A stretch of DNA of 64,000 bases from Lysobacter sp. M2-1 (GCF_022662495.1 NZ_JAKPBU010000005.1:1-64000); one strand, 5' to 3'; counted from the first letter of the stretch, positions 8,925 to 18,113 are shown. Numbers and translations: made by a program. The notes: a model not told the origin generated them from the sequence alone.

Positions 8925-8994
8925 GCGGTCCCTACACAAGGGGTCATGCGAGCATTGCTGCCGGACCACCCATGCCAGCGGGGAGAAAGCGCAG

Positions 8995-9885
8995 ATGCGA
9001 CAAGATCCTTTCGGCCGCCAAGGCACGCCACGGCGCCGCGGCTTCAACCCGCGACTGCTGATCCTGGTGCTGTTCGCCGGTTATGCGGCCTATTACTGGT
9101 TCTCGAATCGCAGCACCGATCCGCTGACCGGCGAGCAGGTGGTGATCGACAGGAACATCACGCCCGAGGATGAAAAGGCGCTCGGCCTGCAGGCGTTCGA
9201 GGAAATTCTCCAGACCGAGCAGCCGGTCGACCCGAATTCGCAGATCGCCCGCCAGATCCGCGAAGTCGCGCAGCGCCTGATCGCCAAGGTGCCGCAGGTG
9301 ACCGACGCCGTCGCCGCGGAGCACGGACAGGAACCTTCCGGCATCGAGCAGACGTTCGAGTGGGACGTGGCCGTGCTCAATTCGGAGCAGGCCAACGCGT
9401 TCTGCCTGCCCGGCGGAAAGATGGCGGTGTACACCGGCCTGGTACCGATCGCCCAGAATGCCGACGCCATGGCGGTGGTCATGGGCCACGAGATCTCGCA
9501 CGCGCTGATGCGCCACGGCGCCCAGCGCATGACCCGCGGCAAGCTGGAACAACTCGGACAGATGGCGGGCATGGCCAGCGGCATGGACGCGGGCACGATG
9601 CAGGCGGTGATGTCGGCCTACGGCTACGGCAGCGCGCTGCCGTACGCGCGCAGCCAGGAATCGCAGGCAGACGAACTGGGCCTGATGCTGGCGGCGGCGG
9701 CCTGCTACAACCCGCAGGAAGCGATCCCGCTGTGGGAACGCATGAGCCAGATGAGCGGCGGGCAGAATCCGCCCGAATTCGCCTCCACTCATCCGAGCGC
9801 GGGCACGCGCATCGAGCATCTGCAATCGCTGATGCCGCGGGCGATGGAGTATCGGGCGAAGTTCTGTGCGGGTGCCAGTCAGTAG
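8995..9885 (+). CDS. M48-family membrane metalloprotease
   Basis: A 296-aa zinc protease. A positively charged N-terminus and one membrane helix (residues ~19-36, LLILVLFAGYAAYYWF) place the catalytic domain in the periplasm. HEISH at 165-169 is the HExxH motif and SQADELG supplies the third ligand region, as in BepA/LoiP-type M48 proteases involved in envelope quality control. The start was set at ATG 8995 because GGGAGA lies just upstream and the signal anchor begins there. It follows the SUMF1-like lipoprotein in the same direction. Confidence 0.9.
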   Translation: MRQDPFGRQGTPRRRGFNPRLLILVLFAGYAAYYWFSNRSTDPLTGEQVVIDRNITPEDEKALGLQAFEEILQTEQPVDPNSQIARQIREVAQRLIAKVPQVTDAVAAEHGQEPSGIEQTFEWDVAVLNSEQANAFCLPGGKMAVYTGLVPIAQNADAMAVVMGHEISHALMRHGAQRMTRGKLEQLGQMAGMASGMDAGTMQAVMSAYGYGSALPYARSQESQADELGLMLAAAACYNPQEAIPLWERMSQMSGGQNPPEFASTHPSAGTRIEHLQSLMPRAMEYRAKFCAGASQ

Positions 9886-10010
9886 TCTGACGGGTCTGTT
9901 TGCTGCGACTTTGGTTGGTAAGTCGAGCACCAATGGATCTAACGCGTCCCGCGCGGACGGGGGGCGCTGGTGGTGCGTTCCTGTTAAGGCCAAAACCGGC
10001 TGCCCTTTGG

Positions 10011-10517
10011 GAGCAGAGCTTTCGCCTGCCGGCGAGTTACTTTTCTTTGCTGGTGCAAAGAAAAGTAACCAAAAGAAAGCACCTTCCTCGTGACGTCAAA
10101 CCCGCTCATGGGATGTGCGGTGTCGTCGCCATTTTCGCAGCGGACATCCATGTCCGCTCCGAAAACGGCCGGCATCCATGCCGGCCGCCCTCCGGGTGTC
10201 CGGATGCGGATCGCACGCGAAGCCTCGAGAAGATCAAAGGCTAAAGGTCCAGGCAGTCAGGTGCGGGCGCGGTCTGGCGCCGACGGTCCATGCCTTTGAC
10301 TTTCCTGGTCCCGCAGTAGCTGCCAGCACCCGGAAACCCCGAAGGGGCGGCGGCCATGGATGGCCGCCGTTTTCGGATCGAGCCAGGGATGGCGAGTCCG
10401 AAAATTGCTTCGCCATCCACATCCCTTGAGCGATCTGGATCCACTGAGGTGCTTTCTTTGCTTACTTTCTTTGCACCAGCAAAGAAAGTAAGTCGCCGCA
10501 GGCGAAAGCCCTGCTTC
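10011..10517. repeat. Composite inverted-repeat, hairpin-rich intergenic element
   Basis: Gene-free stretch 9886-10649. Arms of about 70 bp at 10011-10084 and 10447-10517 are inverted copies of each other (AGCAGRGCTTTCGCCTGC outside, AAAGAAAGCACC inside). Each arm contains its own long hairpin: 10037-10068 (14 bp, TGGT loop) and 10461-10492 (14 bp, ACCA loop). Between the arms are three more near-perfect palindromes, centred on CATCCATG-like cores at 10140-10157, 10167-10186 and 10349-10368. No plausible reading frame spans it. It resembles the repeated intergenic elements common in Xanthomonadaceae; mobility is inferred. Confidence 0.75.
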
Positions 10518-10570
10518 TAAGGATGCTTATTCGGAGCCTACGGAACCCAAAGGTAACGTCCTTGGGTCTT

Positions 10571-10588
10571 CGCCTGCGCGGGGATGAC
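10571..10588 (-). repeat. Half copy of dispersed GTCATCCCCGCG repeat
   Basis: The 18 bases CGCCTGCGCGGGGATGAC are the exact reverse complement of the left end of the element at 18721. The inner part and second end are missing here. It sits between the composite element and phaB. Confidence 0.6.
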
Positions 10589-10649
10589 GGAAATGGGAGT
10601 CGCTGCCTCGATGAATCTTGAACGCCGCGTTCGAGCGACACGCGCGGCG

Positions 10650-11390
10650 TCAGAAACTCATGAACAACCCGCCGTTGACTGGCACGTTCGCACCGGTAAT
10701 GAAGCCGGCATCGTCCGCGGTGAGAAACTCCACCGTGCGCGCGATTTCCGAAGGCTTCCCGAGCCTGCCGACCGGCACCTTCTCCACGATGCCCCGGCGG
10801 ATTTCCTCGGGCATCGCCATCACCAGTGCGGTTTCGCAATAGCCTGGAGAAACCGAGTTGACGGTCACGCCTTTGCGTGCGACCTCGCGTGCCAGGGCCA
10901 TGCTGAAGCCGTGCATGCCGGCCTTGGCCGCGGAGTAGTTGGTCTGACCGAACTGGCCGGTCTGGCCGTTGACCGAGCTGATGTTCACGATCCGCCCAAA
11001 GCTGCGGTCCATCATTCCTTCGACCGCGTGCCGGCACATGTGGAACACGCTGTCCAAGTTGACGTTCATGACCGCATCCCATTGCACCCGGTCCATCTTG
11101 CGCAGGGTGGTGTCGCGGGTGATGCCGGCCGCGTTGACCAGGATGTCCAGGCTGCCGTGTTCGCCTTCGACCTTGCGTACCAGCGCTGCGCAGGCCTCGA
11201 AGTCGGATACGTCGACGGCTTCGAAATGGATGTCGTGGCCATCGACCGCGGCGTGGAAGTCGGCGATGCGCTCTTCGCGACTGCCCAGGTCGGCGGCCAC
11301 CACTCGGCGGCCGGCGCGTGCCAGCGCGATGCAGATGTCCGTGCCCAGGCCGCCGATGCCGCCAGTCACGACGGCCACGCGCTTGGTCAT
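10650..11390 (-). CDS. phaB: Acetoacetyl-CoA reductase (SDR), copy 1
   Basis: A 246-aa short-chain dehydrogenase of the PhaB type, reducing acetoacetyl-CoA to (R)-3-hydroxybutyryl-CoA with NADPH for polyhydroxyalkanoate synthesis. TGGIGGLG near residues 9-16 is the nucleotide motif. The family signature follows: NAAGITRD, NISSVNGQTGQFGQTNYSAAK (Ser, Tyr and Lys catalytic residues) and VSPGYCET. SD-like AGGGGA precedes the start. It lies downstream of phaR on the same strand. A FabG-type role is possible from the fold, but the VNGQ.GQFGQTNYSAAKAGMHGF block and the context favour PhaB. Confidence 0.88.
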   Translation of the reverse strand: MTKRVAVVTGGIGGLGTDICIALARAGRRVVAADLGSREERIADFHAAVDGHDIHFEAVDVSDFEACAALVRKVEGEHGSLDILVNAAGITRDTTLRKMDRVQWDAVMNVNLDSVFHMCRHAVEGMMDRSFGRIVNISSVNGQTGQFGQTNYSAAKAGMHGFSMALAREVARKGVTVNSVSPGYCETALVMAMPEEIRRGIVEKVPVGRLGKPSEIARTVEFLTADDAGFITGANVPVNGGLFMSF

Positions 11391-11465
11391 GCGTTGTTCC
11401 CCTGTATGCGGATTACGCGCGCAGCAGCGCGCGCCTGAAAGAAGGCGACGTCCAATGGGGCGGTA

Positions 11466-11957
11466 TTACTTGGTTTCGGGCTTGGTCGCGCCGGGCTTGC
11501 CGGGCGCTACCGGGCGGCCCATGCCGCCGATCAGGTTCTGCTGGAATTCCTTCCACAGTTCCAGGTTGCGCTCGGTGAGCTGGTTCATCATGGTCCAGGG
11601 CGACTGGCCGAGCACGCCGCCCATCTGTCGGCGGAACTGGTCCTGCTGATCCAGGAACATCTGCATGCTGCGTTCCAGGTAGCTGCCCATGAACCCCTGC
11701 AGCGAGTCGCCGTAGAAACGGATGATCTGGCTGAGCAGCTGGGTCGACAGCATCGGCTGGCCGTCGCCTTCGTGCTCGGAAATGATCTGCAGCAATACCT
11801 GGCGGGTGAGGTCCTCGCCGGTCTTCGCGTCGCGCACCTCGAACTCCTCGCCATCGACGATCAGCTGGCGCACGTCCTCGATGGTGATGTAGCTGGAGAT
11901 CTCGGTGTCGTAGAGCCGACGGTTCGGATATTTCTTGATCACGCGGGTCGCAGTCAT
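11466..11957 (-). CDS. phaR: Polyhydroxyalkanoate synthesis repressor PhaR
   Basis: A 163-aa regulator. The N-terminal half (RVIKKYPNRRLYDTEISSYITIEDVRQLI) is the PHB/PHA accumulation DNA-binding domain. The middle (TQLLSQIIRFYGDSLQGFMGSYLERSM) is the PHB_acc region. In studied bacteria PhaR binds both PHA granules and the phasin and phaR promoters, releasing repression as polymer accumulates. It lies between two acetoacetyl-CoA reductase genes on the same strand, a typical PHA setting, although no phaC or phaA is inside the window. Confidence 0.92.
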   Translation of the reverse strand: MTATRVIKKYPNRRLYDTEISSYITIEDVRQLIVDGEEFEVRDAKTGEDLTRQVLLQIISEHEGDGQPMLSTQLLSQIIRFYGDSLQGFMGSYLERSMQMFLDQQDQFRRQMGGVLGQSPWTMMNQLTERNLELWKEFQQNLIGGMGRPVAPGKPGATKPETK

Positions 11958-12083
11958 GGAGCAAAGACTCTAGCGATGCTGGGGCGCAGCATGGCGCAGT
12001 GCAGCACCGCTTGCAACAGGGGCCCCGTCCCGTAATCGCTGAATGGCGCCACTGCCGGCGACGGTCCGGCCGCGTGGCGGCCC

Positions 12084-12824
12084 CTACCAGCCCATGTACT
12101 GGCCGCCGTTCGCCGACAGGTTGGCGCCGGTGATCCAGCTGGCCTCGTCCGGGATGAAGAAAGACACCGCGTATGCGATTTCCTCGGGCGTACCCAGCCT
12201 TCCGGTCGGGATCTGGGCCACGATCTTCTCGCGCACCGCCTCGGGCACGGCCATCACCATGTCGGTGCCGATGTAGCCCGGGGACACCGTATTGACGGTG
12301 ATGCCGAACTTCGCGTTCTCCTGGGCCAGGGAGATGGTGAAGCCGTGCATGCCGGCCTTGGCGGCGGCATAGTTGGCCTGGCCGTACTGGCCCTTCTGGC
12401 CGTTGATCGAACTGATCTGGATGATCCGGCCCCATTTGCGTTCGCGCATGCCCTCGATGACCGGCCGGGTCACGTTGAACACCGAGTTGAGGTTGGTGTT
12501 GATGACCTCCTGCCACTGCTGCGCGGTCATCTTGTGGAAGGTGCTGTCGCGGGTGATGCCTGCGTTGTTGATCAGGATGTCGACCGGTCCCAGCTGTCGT
12601 TCGACCTCGCGGACCATCGCCTCGGCCTCCTCCGGCGTGGACACATCGCCCTTCGCGATCGCCACGTCGTAGCCGGCTTCCTTCATATGCCCCTGCCAGG
12701 CGCGACCCTTCTCTTCGTTGCGGTAATTGGTCGCGACGCGGTGGCCCTGGTCGGCGAGCTTCTTGACGATGGCGGTGCCGATGCCGCCGGTGCCGCCGGT
12801 GACCAGTGCGATGCGAGAAGTCAT
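12084..12824 (-). CDS. phaB: Acetoacetyl-CoA reductase (SDR), copy 2
   Basis: 246 aa, the same length as copy 1 and clearly paralogous. TGGTGGIGTAIVKKL near the N-terminus binds NADPH; NNAGITRDSTFHKM, ISSINGQKGQYGQANYAAAK (Ser, Tyr, Lys) and VSPGYIGTDMV follow, and the protein ends ANGGQYMGW as typical PhaB does. Start 12824 has a strong GGAGG site six bases upstream. Its motifs are nearer to canonical PhaB than those of copy 1. It lies 126 bp upstream of phaR. Confidence 0.93.
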   Translation of the reverse strand: MTSRIALVTGGTGGIGTAIVKKLADQGHRVATNYRNEEKGRAWQGHMKEAGYDVAIAKGDVSTPEEAEAMVREVERQLGPVDILINNAGITRDSTFHKMTAQQWQEVINTNLNSVFNVTRPVIEGMRERKWGRIIQISSINGQKGQYGQANYAAAKAGMHGFTISLAQENAKFGITVNTVSPGYIGTDMVMAVPEAVREKIVAQIPTGRLGTPEEIAYAVSFFIPDEASWITGANLSANGGQYMGW

Positions 12825-12852
12825 GTCGTTCCCTCCGGAATATCGGGCGATT

Positions 12853-13764
12853 CTAGACACCGGAGATGACATCGGCGTTGTGCAGCGCGGCGAGCGGGAT
12901 CGCATGCCGGGGAATGCGGGCCGGCTCGAAGCGTTCAACCGCAGCGCGCAGCAGCGCGTCGATGCTGCCCGCGTCCGCCACCTTTGCAGACGGCTGGCCA
13001 AGCGCACGCCAGGCAGTACGCAGAGCGGGCAACGGGTCGCCTGGATCGACCGGCAGCGCCGCCGCCGACTTGGACAGCTTGCGCCCGTCCTCGTCCAGCA
13101 CCAGCGGCAGGTGCGCATAGCGCGGCGTGGGCAGGCCCAGCAGCCGCTGAAGATGGATCTGGCGTGGGGTGGAGTCGAGCAGGTCGCCACCGCGCACCAC
13201 ATCGGTGACGCCCTGGTCGGCATCGTCCACCACCACCGCCAGCTGGTAGGCCCACAGGCCGTCGCTGCGGCGCAGGATGACATCGCCGGCCTGGCGCCCG
13301 ACGTCCTGCGAGAACCGACCCTGGACCAGATCGTCGAAGCCCACCCGGGTGCCGTCGCCGATCCGCAGGCGGATCGCCGGATCGGAGCGCTGCGCTCCGG
13401 CGACGCATGCGCGGTGGATGCCGCCTTCGCCGACGAGATCGGCGCGGCTGCAATGGCATTCGAACGCATGGCCGGAAGCCAGCAGCCGGTCCAGCGCGGT
13501 GCGATAGAGCCCGTGCCGCGCGCTCTGCCGGACGACTGGGCCATCGGGCACGAGGCCGAATCCGGTCAAGGCGCGAAGCTGTTGCGCGGCCGCCCCGGCG
13601 ATCTCGCGGGGTGGGTCGAGGTCTTCGATCCGCACCAGCCATTCGCCGCCGGCCTGGCGCGCAAGCAGCCAGCTGCCGAACGCGGCCAGCAGCGAGCCGA
13701 AGTGCAGCGGCCCGGTGGGCGAGGGCGCGAAGCGTCCGCGGTAAGGGGCAGGGTCGGTATTCAT
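12853..13764 (-). CDS. gluQ: Glutamyl-Q tRNA(Asp) synthetase
   Basis: A 303-aa truncated glutamyl-tRNA synthetase paralogue. The class I core has GRFAPSPTGPLHFGS (HIGH-like, ~residues 10-24) and RKLSKSAAA (KMSKS-like). There is no anticodon-binding domain, which is diagnostic for GluQ/YadB. It glutamylates queuosine in tRNA-Asp rather than charging tRNA-Glu. Cysteines in FECHCSRADL and HRACVAG are the zinc-ligand positions. It is divergent from htpX. Confidence 0.93.
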   Translation of the reverse strand: MNTDPAPYRGRFAPSPTGPLHFGSLLAAFGSWLLARQAGGEWLVRIEDLDPPREIAGAAAQQLRALTGFGLVPDGPVVRQSARHGLYRTALDRLLASGHAFECHCSRADLVGEGGIHRACVAGAQRSDPAIRLRIGDGTRVGFDDLVQGRFSQDVGRQAGDVILRRSDGLWAYQLAVVVDDADQGVTDVVRGGDLLDSTPRQIHLQRLLGLPTPRYAHLPLVLDEDGRKLSKSAAALPVDPGDPLPALRTAWRALGQPSAKVADAGSIDALLRAAVERFEPARIPRHAIPLAALHNADVISGV

Positions 13765-13835
13765 CGCTTGAATTTAACCGCGGGTTGCCACACTAATGTC
13801 TGGTCCGCGCGTGGTGCGCGGTTATGGAATCGTCC

Positions 13836-14735
13836 ATGTTCAAGCGTGTCGGTTTGTTCCTGCTCACCAATCTGGCGGTCCTGGCCCTGGTCAGCGTCGT
13901 CATGTCGATTCTCGGCGTGAACCCGCAGCAATTCGGCGGCCTGCTGATCTTCGCGGCCCTGTTCGGCTTCGGCGGCGCCTTCTTCTCGCTGTTCATATCC
14001 AAGTGGATGGCCAAGCGCGCGACCGGCGCCCACGTCATCGAGACCCCGCGCAACGAGGCGGAGCAGTGGCTGCTGTCCACCGTGCAACGCCAGGCCCAGG
14101 CCGCCGGGATCGGCATGCCCGAAGTGGCCATCTACGATGCGCCGGAGATCAACGCCTTCGCCACCGGTGCCAACCGCAACAAGGCGCTGGTGGCGGTGTC
14201 GACCGGCCTGTTGCGGGCGATGGACCGCGACGAGGCCGAGGCCGTGCTCGGCCACGAGGTGAGCCACGTGGCGAACGGCGACATGGTGACCATGGCCCTG
14301 CTGCAGGGCGTGCTGAACACCTTCGTGATCGTGCTTGCACGCGTGGTCGGGCGGGTGATCGACGGCTATCTGAGCGGCGGCCGCGACGGCCCGGGCCTGG
14401 GCTATTACGCCATCGTGTTCGTCCTGGACATGGTGTTCGGGCTGTTTGCCTCGATGATCGCGATGTGGTTCTCGCGCCATCGCGAGTTCCGCGCCGACGC
14501 CGGCGGGGCCGCGCTGGCCGGCAAGCCGAAGATGATCGCCGCGCTCGAACGCCTGGCCCAGACCTATGGCGAGAGCACCCTGCCCAAGCAGGTCGCCGCG
14601 TTCGGCATCAGCGGAGGCGTCGGCACTGGTCTGAAGCGCCTGTTGATGAGCCACCCGCCGCTGGAAGAGCGCATCGCCGCGCTGCGCAACGCCACGCCCG
14701 ACATGCACGATGTGCGCCAGGGCGTGGTGGCCTGA
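13836..14735 (+). CDS. htpX: Membrane protease HtpX
   Basis: A 299-aa M48B inner-membrane zinc protease that clears misfolded membrane proteins in concert with FtsH. Two N-terminal helices (~5-27, ~32-52) precede the catalytic region, with HEVSH at 140-144. Two further hydrophobic segments follow, then [11 protein letters not shown] supplies the third ligand. The start was placed at ATG 13836 ([16 protein letters not shown]), the usual HtpX N-terminus, rather than an ATG four codons upstream. Confidence 0.95.
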   Translation: MFKRVGLFLLTNLAVLALVSVVMSILGVNPQQFGGLLIFAALFGFGGAFFSLFISKWMAKRATGAHVIETPRNEAEQWLLSTVQRQAQAAGIGMPEVAIYDAPEINAFATGANRNKALVAVSTGLLRAMDRDEAEAVLGHEVSHVANGDMVTMALLQGVLNTFVIVLARVVGRVIDGYLSGGRDGPGLGYYAIVFVLDMVFGLFASMIAMWFSRHREFRADAGGAALAGKPKMIAALERLAQTYGESTLPKQVAAFGISGGVGTGLKRLLMSHPPLEERIAALRNATPDMHDVRQGVVA

Positions 14736-14764
14736 TCGCCGCACGGCGACCTTGATACCTGCGT

Positions 14765-14795
14765 AAGCTGGGCCCGCCGCAGGCGGGCCCGGCTT
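14765..14795. terminator. Bidirectional terminator between htpX and fimX
   Basis: A 14-bp stem (14765-14778 with 14782-14795, one T-G pair) with a 3-nt loop and AA/TT ends lies between the convergent htpX and FimX-like genes. It can serve both strands. Confidence 0.8.
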
Positions 14796-14829
14796 CATCT
14801 GTGTCCGGATCAACGGGCGGAGCGCAGCC

Positions 14830-16911
14830 TCATTCGAAGTCGTAATTCATTGCCGGCCCGGCCGGCGCCAGGAAATCGCCCTGCACGTAGTCGATTCCGG
14901 CGTTGAACAGGATCGACATGCTGGCCGCGTCCTGGACTTCCTCGGCGACGCTGCGGATGCCCGCCTCGCGGCAGCGTTCGCCGATTTCCTGGACCCGCTG
15001 CTGGTTGCCCGGATTCTTCGGCAGGTCCAGGGTGAAGCTGCGGTCGAGCCTGACGAAGGCCGGGCTCAGGTGCACGAGCAGCTGCGAGGAGTCCAGGCCG
15101 GCACCGAATTCCTCCAGTCCCACGCGGCAGCCCAGTGCACCCACGGCCGCGCTGAACGCCTGGGCGGCGCGCAACTGGGTAAAGACCTTGGCCTCCGATA
15201 CGGTGAGCACCAGCCGATGGCCGGGTACGCCATGCGTCGACAGGGCCTTGCCCAGGTGCACGATCAGGGCGTCGTCGGCGAGTGAAGCCTGGCTGATCTT
15301 GACCATCAGCGTCACCGGTTTTCCGGAACGTTCGCATGCACCCAGTTCGGCCACGGCGCGGCCCACCACCCAACGGTCGATCTGCGCCATCAGGCCGTGC
15401 TCTTCAGCCAGCGGCAGGAAGGTGCCCGGGGCGATGGTTTCGCCATCGGCGGACCGCAGCCGGATCCGGGCCTCGTACATGGGATCGGGCTCGCCCCGCA
15501 GGCTGATCACCGGCTGGTAATGCAGGAGGAATTCGTCGTCGGCCAGCGCCTGATGGAGGCGTTCGACCCAGGCCTGGATGCGCTCGTCCTCGGCCCGGTC
15601 GGTGGCGCTGGGATCGAAGATCTCGTAGCGGTTTCCGCCCACGCCGAGCGCGGATTGCAGGCCCTGATGGGCCTTGGCCAGCACCTGGGTGACGCTGGCG
15701 ATGCGCTCGCCGATCTGCACGCCGCCGATGCTCACGCTGATGGCGCTGCTGTGCCCACCGATCGTGATGACGTTGCCGAACGCTTCGCGCAGCCGTTCGG
15801 CCAGGGCGCTGGTCGCGACATGATCGGAACCGCGCAGCAGGATGGCCAGGGTGTGCTCGCCGAAGCGGGCGGCAAGTGTGTCGGGATGCGCGTCGAGCAC
15901 GGTCCGCAGGCGTTGCGCCAGCGCCGTGACGATGGCATCGGCCGAATCCAGGCCGATGTCCTGCAGCAGCCTCTGGTAGTGGTCCGGCTCGACCAGCAGC
16001 AGGCCGTGGGTGCCCCGGTTCTGCGCGGCGTCGGACACCGCGTCCTCGAGCGAGCGCAGGAAGGTCGGGCGGTTGAGCAGCCCGGTGACCTGGTCGCGCT
16101 GGCGCAGCTCCTCGACCTCGCGCGCGAGTTCCGGGTCCAGTTCCTGGCGGCGGAAGACCACCTGCAGGCAGGGCTCGCCCTCGTACATCGCCGGGGTGAA
16201 TTCCATCGTCGCCGGGAACGGTTCGCCTTGGGCGTCGCGCGCCTCGAGTTCGTAGCGGGCCGGCGGCGGCTCGCCGCGGCTGAGCGATTTGAGCAGGCGC
16301 TTGAAGCCTTCCACGTGCTGCGAGGCCACCAGGTCCAGCAGCGACATGCCCTCGACGTCGGCGAAGCTGTCGAAGCCGAACATCTCCAGGTAGGCCGGGT
16401 TGGCGCGGATATGCATGCCTTCGTGCACGTAGGCGATGGGATCGCGCGAAGACTCGATCAGCGCATCGCAGCGGCGCTCGGTCTCGCGCACCTGCGCGTC
16501 CAGCCTGCGCAGCGCGCGACGGGTTTCCAGGTCTTCCCACTCCAGCCGGATGCTGCGCAGCAGCTGGGCGGGTTCGCTGCGCAGCCCCACGCGGCGGGCC
16601 CCCGAGTTGTAGACCTGGGCCGCGCGCGGCGCGTCGACTTCGTCCATCAACCCGACGATCGGGATGTCCTTGTCGCTGGACGCCACTGCACGCATCACTT
16701 CGGCCAACGGGATACTGGTTGCGCTGTCGGAGGCCAGAACCAGGTCCACGGCCTGTTCGGCCAGCATCGTGGCCAGCTCGTCCGGATCCGTCGGCCGCAG
16801 CGGACGCACCGCCACGCCGTTGTTGCGCAGGGCACTGACGATGGCCTCGGCGTCCTCGACGTTGTCGTCGACGATCAGCAATCGAAGCGCGGATTCGGCA
16901 CTGCTCTGCAT
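14830..16911 (-). CDS. fimX: FimX-like degenerate GGDEF-EAL c-di-GMP effector
   Basis: 693 aa with receiver-like (~9-120), PAS (~140-255), GGDEF-like (~270-430) and EAL-like (~445-690) domains. The GGDEF site reads GEHTL and the EAL site reads YEARIRL. The loop normally DDFGTG reads LEEFGAG. Both enzymatic activities should therefore be lost, leaving c-di-GMP binding. This architecture is that of FimX, which links c-di-GMP and PilZ to type IV pilus assembly and twitching in Pseudomonas and Xanthomonas. Receiver phosphorylation also looks doubtful: the usual phospho-Asp region reads DLVLASDSAT. It converges on htpX. Confidence 0.85.
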   Translation of the reverse strand: MQSSAESALRLLIVDDNVEDAEAIVSALRNNGVAVRPLRPTDPDELATMLAEQAVDLVLASDSATSIPLAEVMRAVASSDKDIPIVGLMDEVDAPRAAQVYNSGARRVGLRSEPAQLLRSIRLEWEDLETRRALRRLDAQVRETERRCDALIESSRDPIAYVHEGMHIRANPAYLEMFGFDSFADVEGMSLLDLVASQHVEGFKRLLKSLSRGEPPPARYELEARDAQGEPFPATMEFTPAMYEGEPCLQVVFRRQELDPELAREVEELRQRDQVTGLLNRPTFLRSLEDAVSDAAQNRGTHGLLLVEPDHYQRLLQDIGLDSADAIVTALAQRLRTVLDAHPDTLAARFGEHTLAILLRGSDHVATSALAERLREAFGNVITIGGHSSAISVSIGGVQIGERIASVTQVLAKAHQGLQSALGVGGNRYEIFDPSATDRAEDERIQAWVERLHQALADDEFLLHYQPVISLRGEPDPMYEARIRLRSADGETIAPGTFLPLAEEHGLMAQIDRWVVGRAVAELGACERSGKPVTLMVKISQASLADDALIVHLGKALSTHGVPGHRLVLTVSEAKVFTQLRAAQAFSAAVGALGCRVGLEEFGAGLDSSQLLVHLSPAFVRLDRSFTLDLPKNPGNQQRVQEIGERCREAGIRSVAEEVQDAASMSILFNAGIDYVQGDFLAPAGPAMNYDFE

Positions 16912-16989
16912 GCGGGGCTGCGGTCCGGTGAAGATTGCGTTATGCCACGAGGCCTTGGTGCGCGTCCAATGGCGGGCAGCGGTATCGGC

Positions 16990-18027
16990 TCAGAGCGGAC
17001 GCTTGCCGGGATCGCCTGCCACCTCGCGCACCAGTCTGGGCACCAGGTAGCCTGACAGCCTGGCTGCGAGCGCCGCGTGCAGGGCGCGCGCGGTGGTGTC
17101 GTCCACCTCGAAATGCGCTGACCCGGCGACGCGGTCGAGCTGATGCAGATAGTAGGGGAGCACGCCGGCGGCATGGCCGCGTTCGCTGAGCGCGGCCAGC
17201 GCGTCCACGGAGTCGTTGACGCCGCGAAGCAGCACGGCCTGGTTCAGCACCAGCACGCCCGCGCTGCGCAGGCTGGCCATCGCCGCGTCCACCTCGGCGG
17301 TCCACTCGTTGGCATGGTTGGCATGCACGACCACGGTCACCGGCCAGGGCAGGGCGCGCAGCCAGGCGACCAGCTCGGCGTCCACGCGCTCGGGCAGCAC
17401 GATCGGCAGCCGCGTGTGCACGCGTAGCCGTTTCAGATGGGCAATGCGCTGCAGCGCATCGGTCAGCTGGGCGAGCTTGGACGTGGCAAGCGCGAGCGGA
17501 TCCCCTCCCGACAGGATCACCTCGTCCACGCCGGGGTCAGCGCGCAGCGCCGCGATCGCGTTCTGCCAGCCGTCGCGCGCGGCGGTTTCCGCGGCGTAGG
17601 GAAAGTGGCGGCGGAAACAGTAGCGGCAGTGGATCGCGCAGCTGCCGGTGGCGATCAGCAGTGCGCGCCCGTTGTACTTGCGGATCAGTCCGTCGCCGGC
17701 CCTGGCGGCCATGTCGCCCACCGCATCCAGGTCGAAACCGGGCACGATCCGCTCTTCGTCGTCGAGCGGCAGTACCTGCCGCAGCAGCGGGTCGTGCGGA
17801 TCGCCATGACGCATGCGCGCCACAAATCCGCGCGGCACCCGCAGCGGGAAGTGCGCCGCAGCCTGGTCCGAAATGCGCGGGGCCAGGGCTTCCAGCCCCA
17901 GCATCGCGAGCAGCTCGCGCGGGTCGCGAACGGCTTCGCGCCAGTGCTGCTGCCAGCGGGAAGCGGCTTGCGCAAGGGGCGCAACCGTGTCCTCCGGCTG
18001 CAGCCGGATGGGGGCAGCAGGTATCAT
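16990..18027 (-). CDS. epmB: EF-P beta-lysylation protein EpmB (lysine 2,3-aminomutase)
   Basis: 345 aa, radical-SAM lysine 2,3-aminomutase family. It converts (S)-alpha-lysine to (R)-beta-lysine, which EpmA attaches to EF-P. CAIHCRYCFRRHFPY contains the CxxxCxxC cluster motif; GGDPLA and LRVHTRLPIVLPERV are family blocks. The start was set at 18027 (MIPAAPIRLQP); longer in-frame starts would run into the efp leader. Divergent placement next to efp is the classical arrangement. EpmA is not in the window. Confidence 0.93.
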   Translation of the reverse strand: MIPAAPIRLQPEDTVAPLAQAASRWQQHWREAVRDPRELLAMLGLEALAPRISDQAAAHFPLRVPRGFVARMRHGDPHDPLLRQVLPLDDEERIVPGFDLDAVGDMAARAGDGLIRKYNGRALLIATGSCAIHCRYCFRRHFPYAAETAARDGWQNAIAALRADPGVDEVILSGGDPLALATSKLAQLTDALQRIAHLKRLRVHTRLPIVLPERVDAELVAWLRALPWPVTVVVHANHANEWTAEVDAAMASLRSAGVLVLNQAVLLRGVNDSVDALAALSERGHAAGVLPYYLHQLDRVAGSAHFEVDDTTARALHAALAARLSGYLVPRLVREVAGDPGKRPL

Positions 18028-18113
18028 GTCGGGCTTGAGTTGTGCCGGCCGCGCCGGAATTCCAGAACCTTCCCATTCTAGCCGCCCGCGCGCGGCCTTC
18101 AGCAGGAGCACCC

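Noticed and set aside
9866-10444. Several 60-110-aa ORFs in the gap after the M48 gene
   Set aside because: They run through the palindromic arms and repeats of the composite element, on both strands, and have no protein-like composition.
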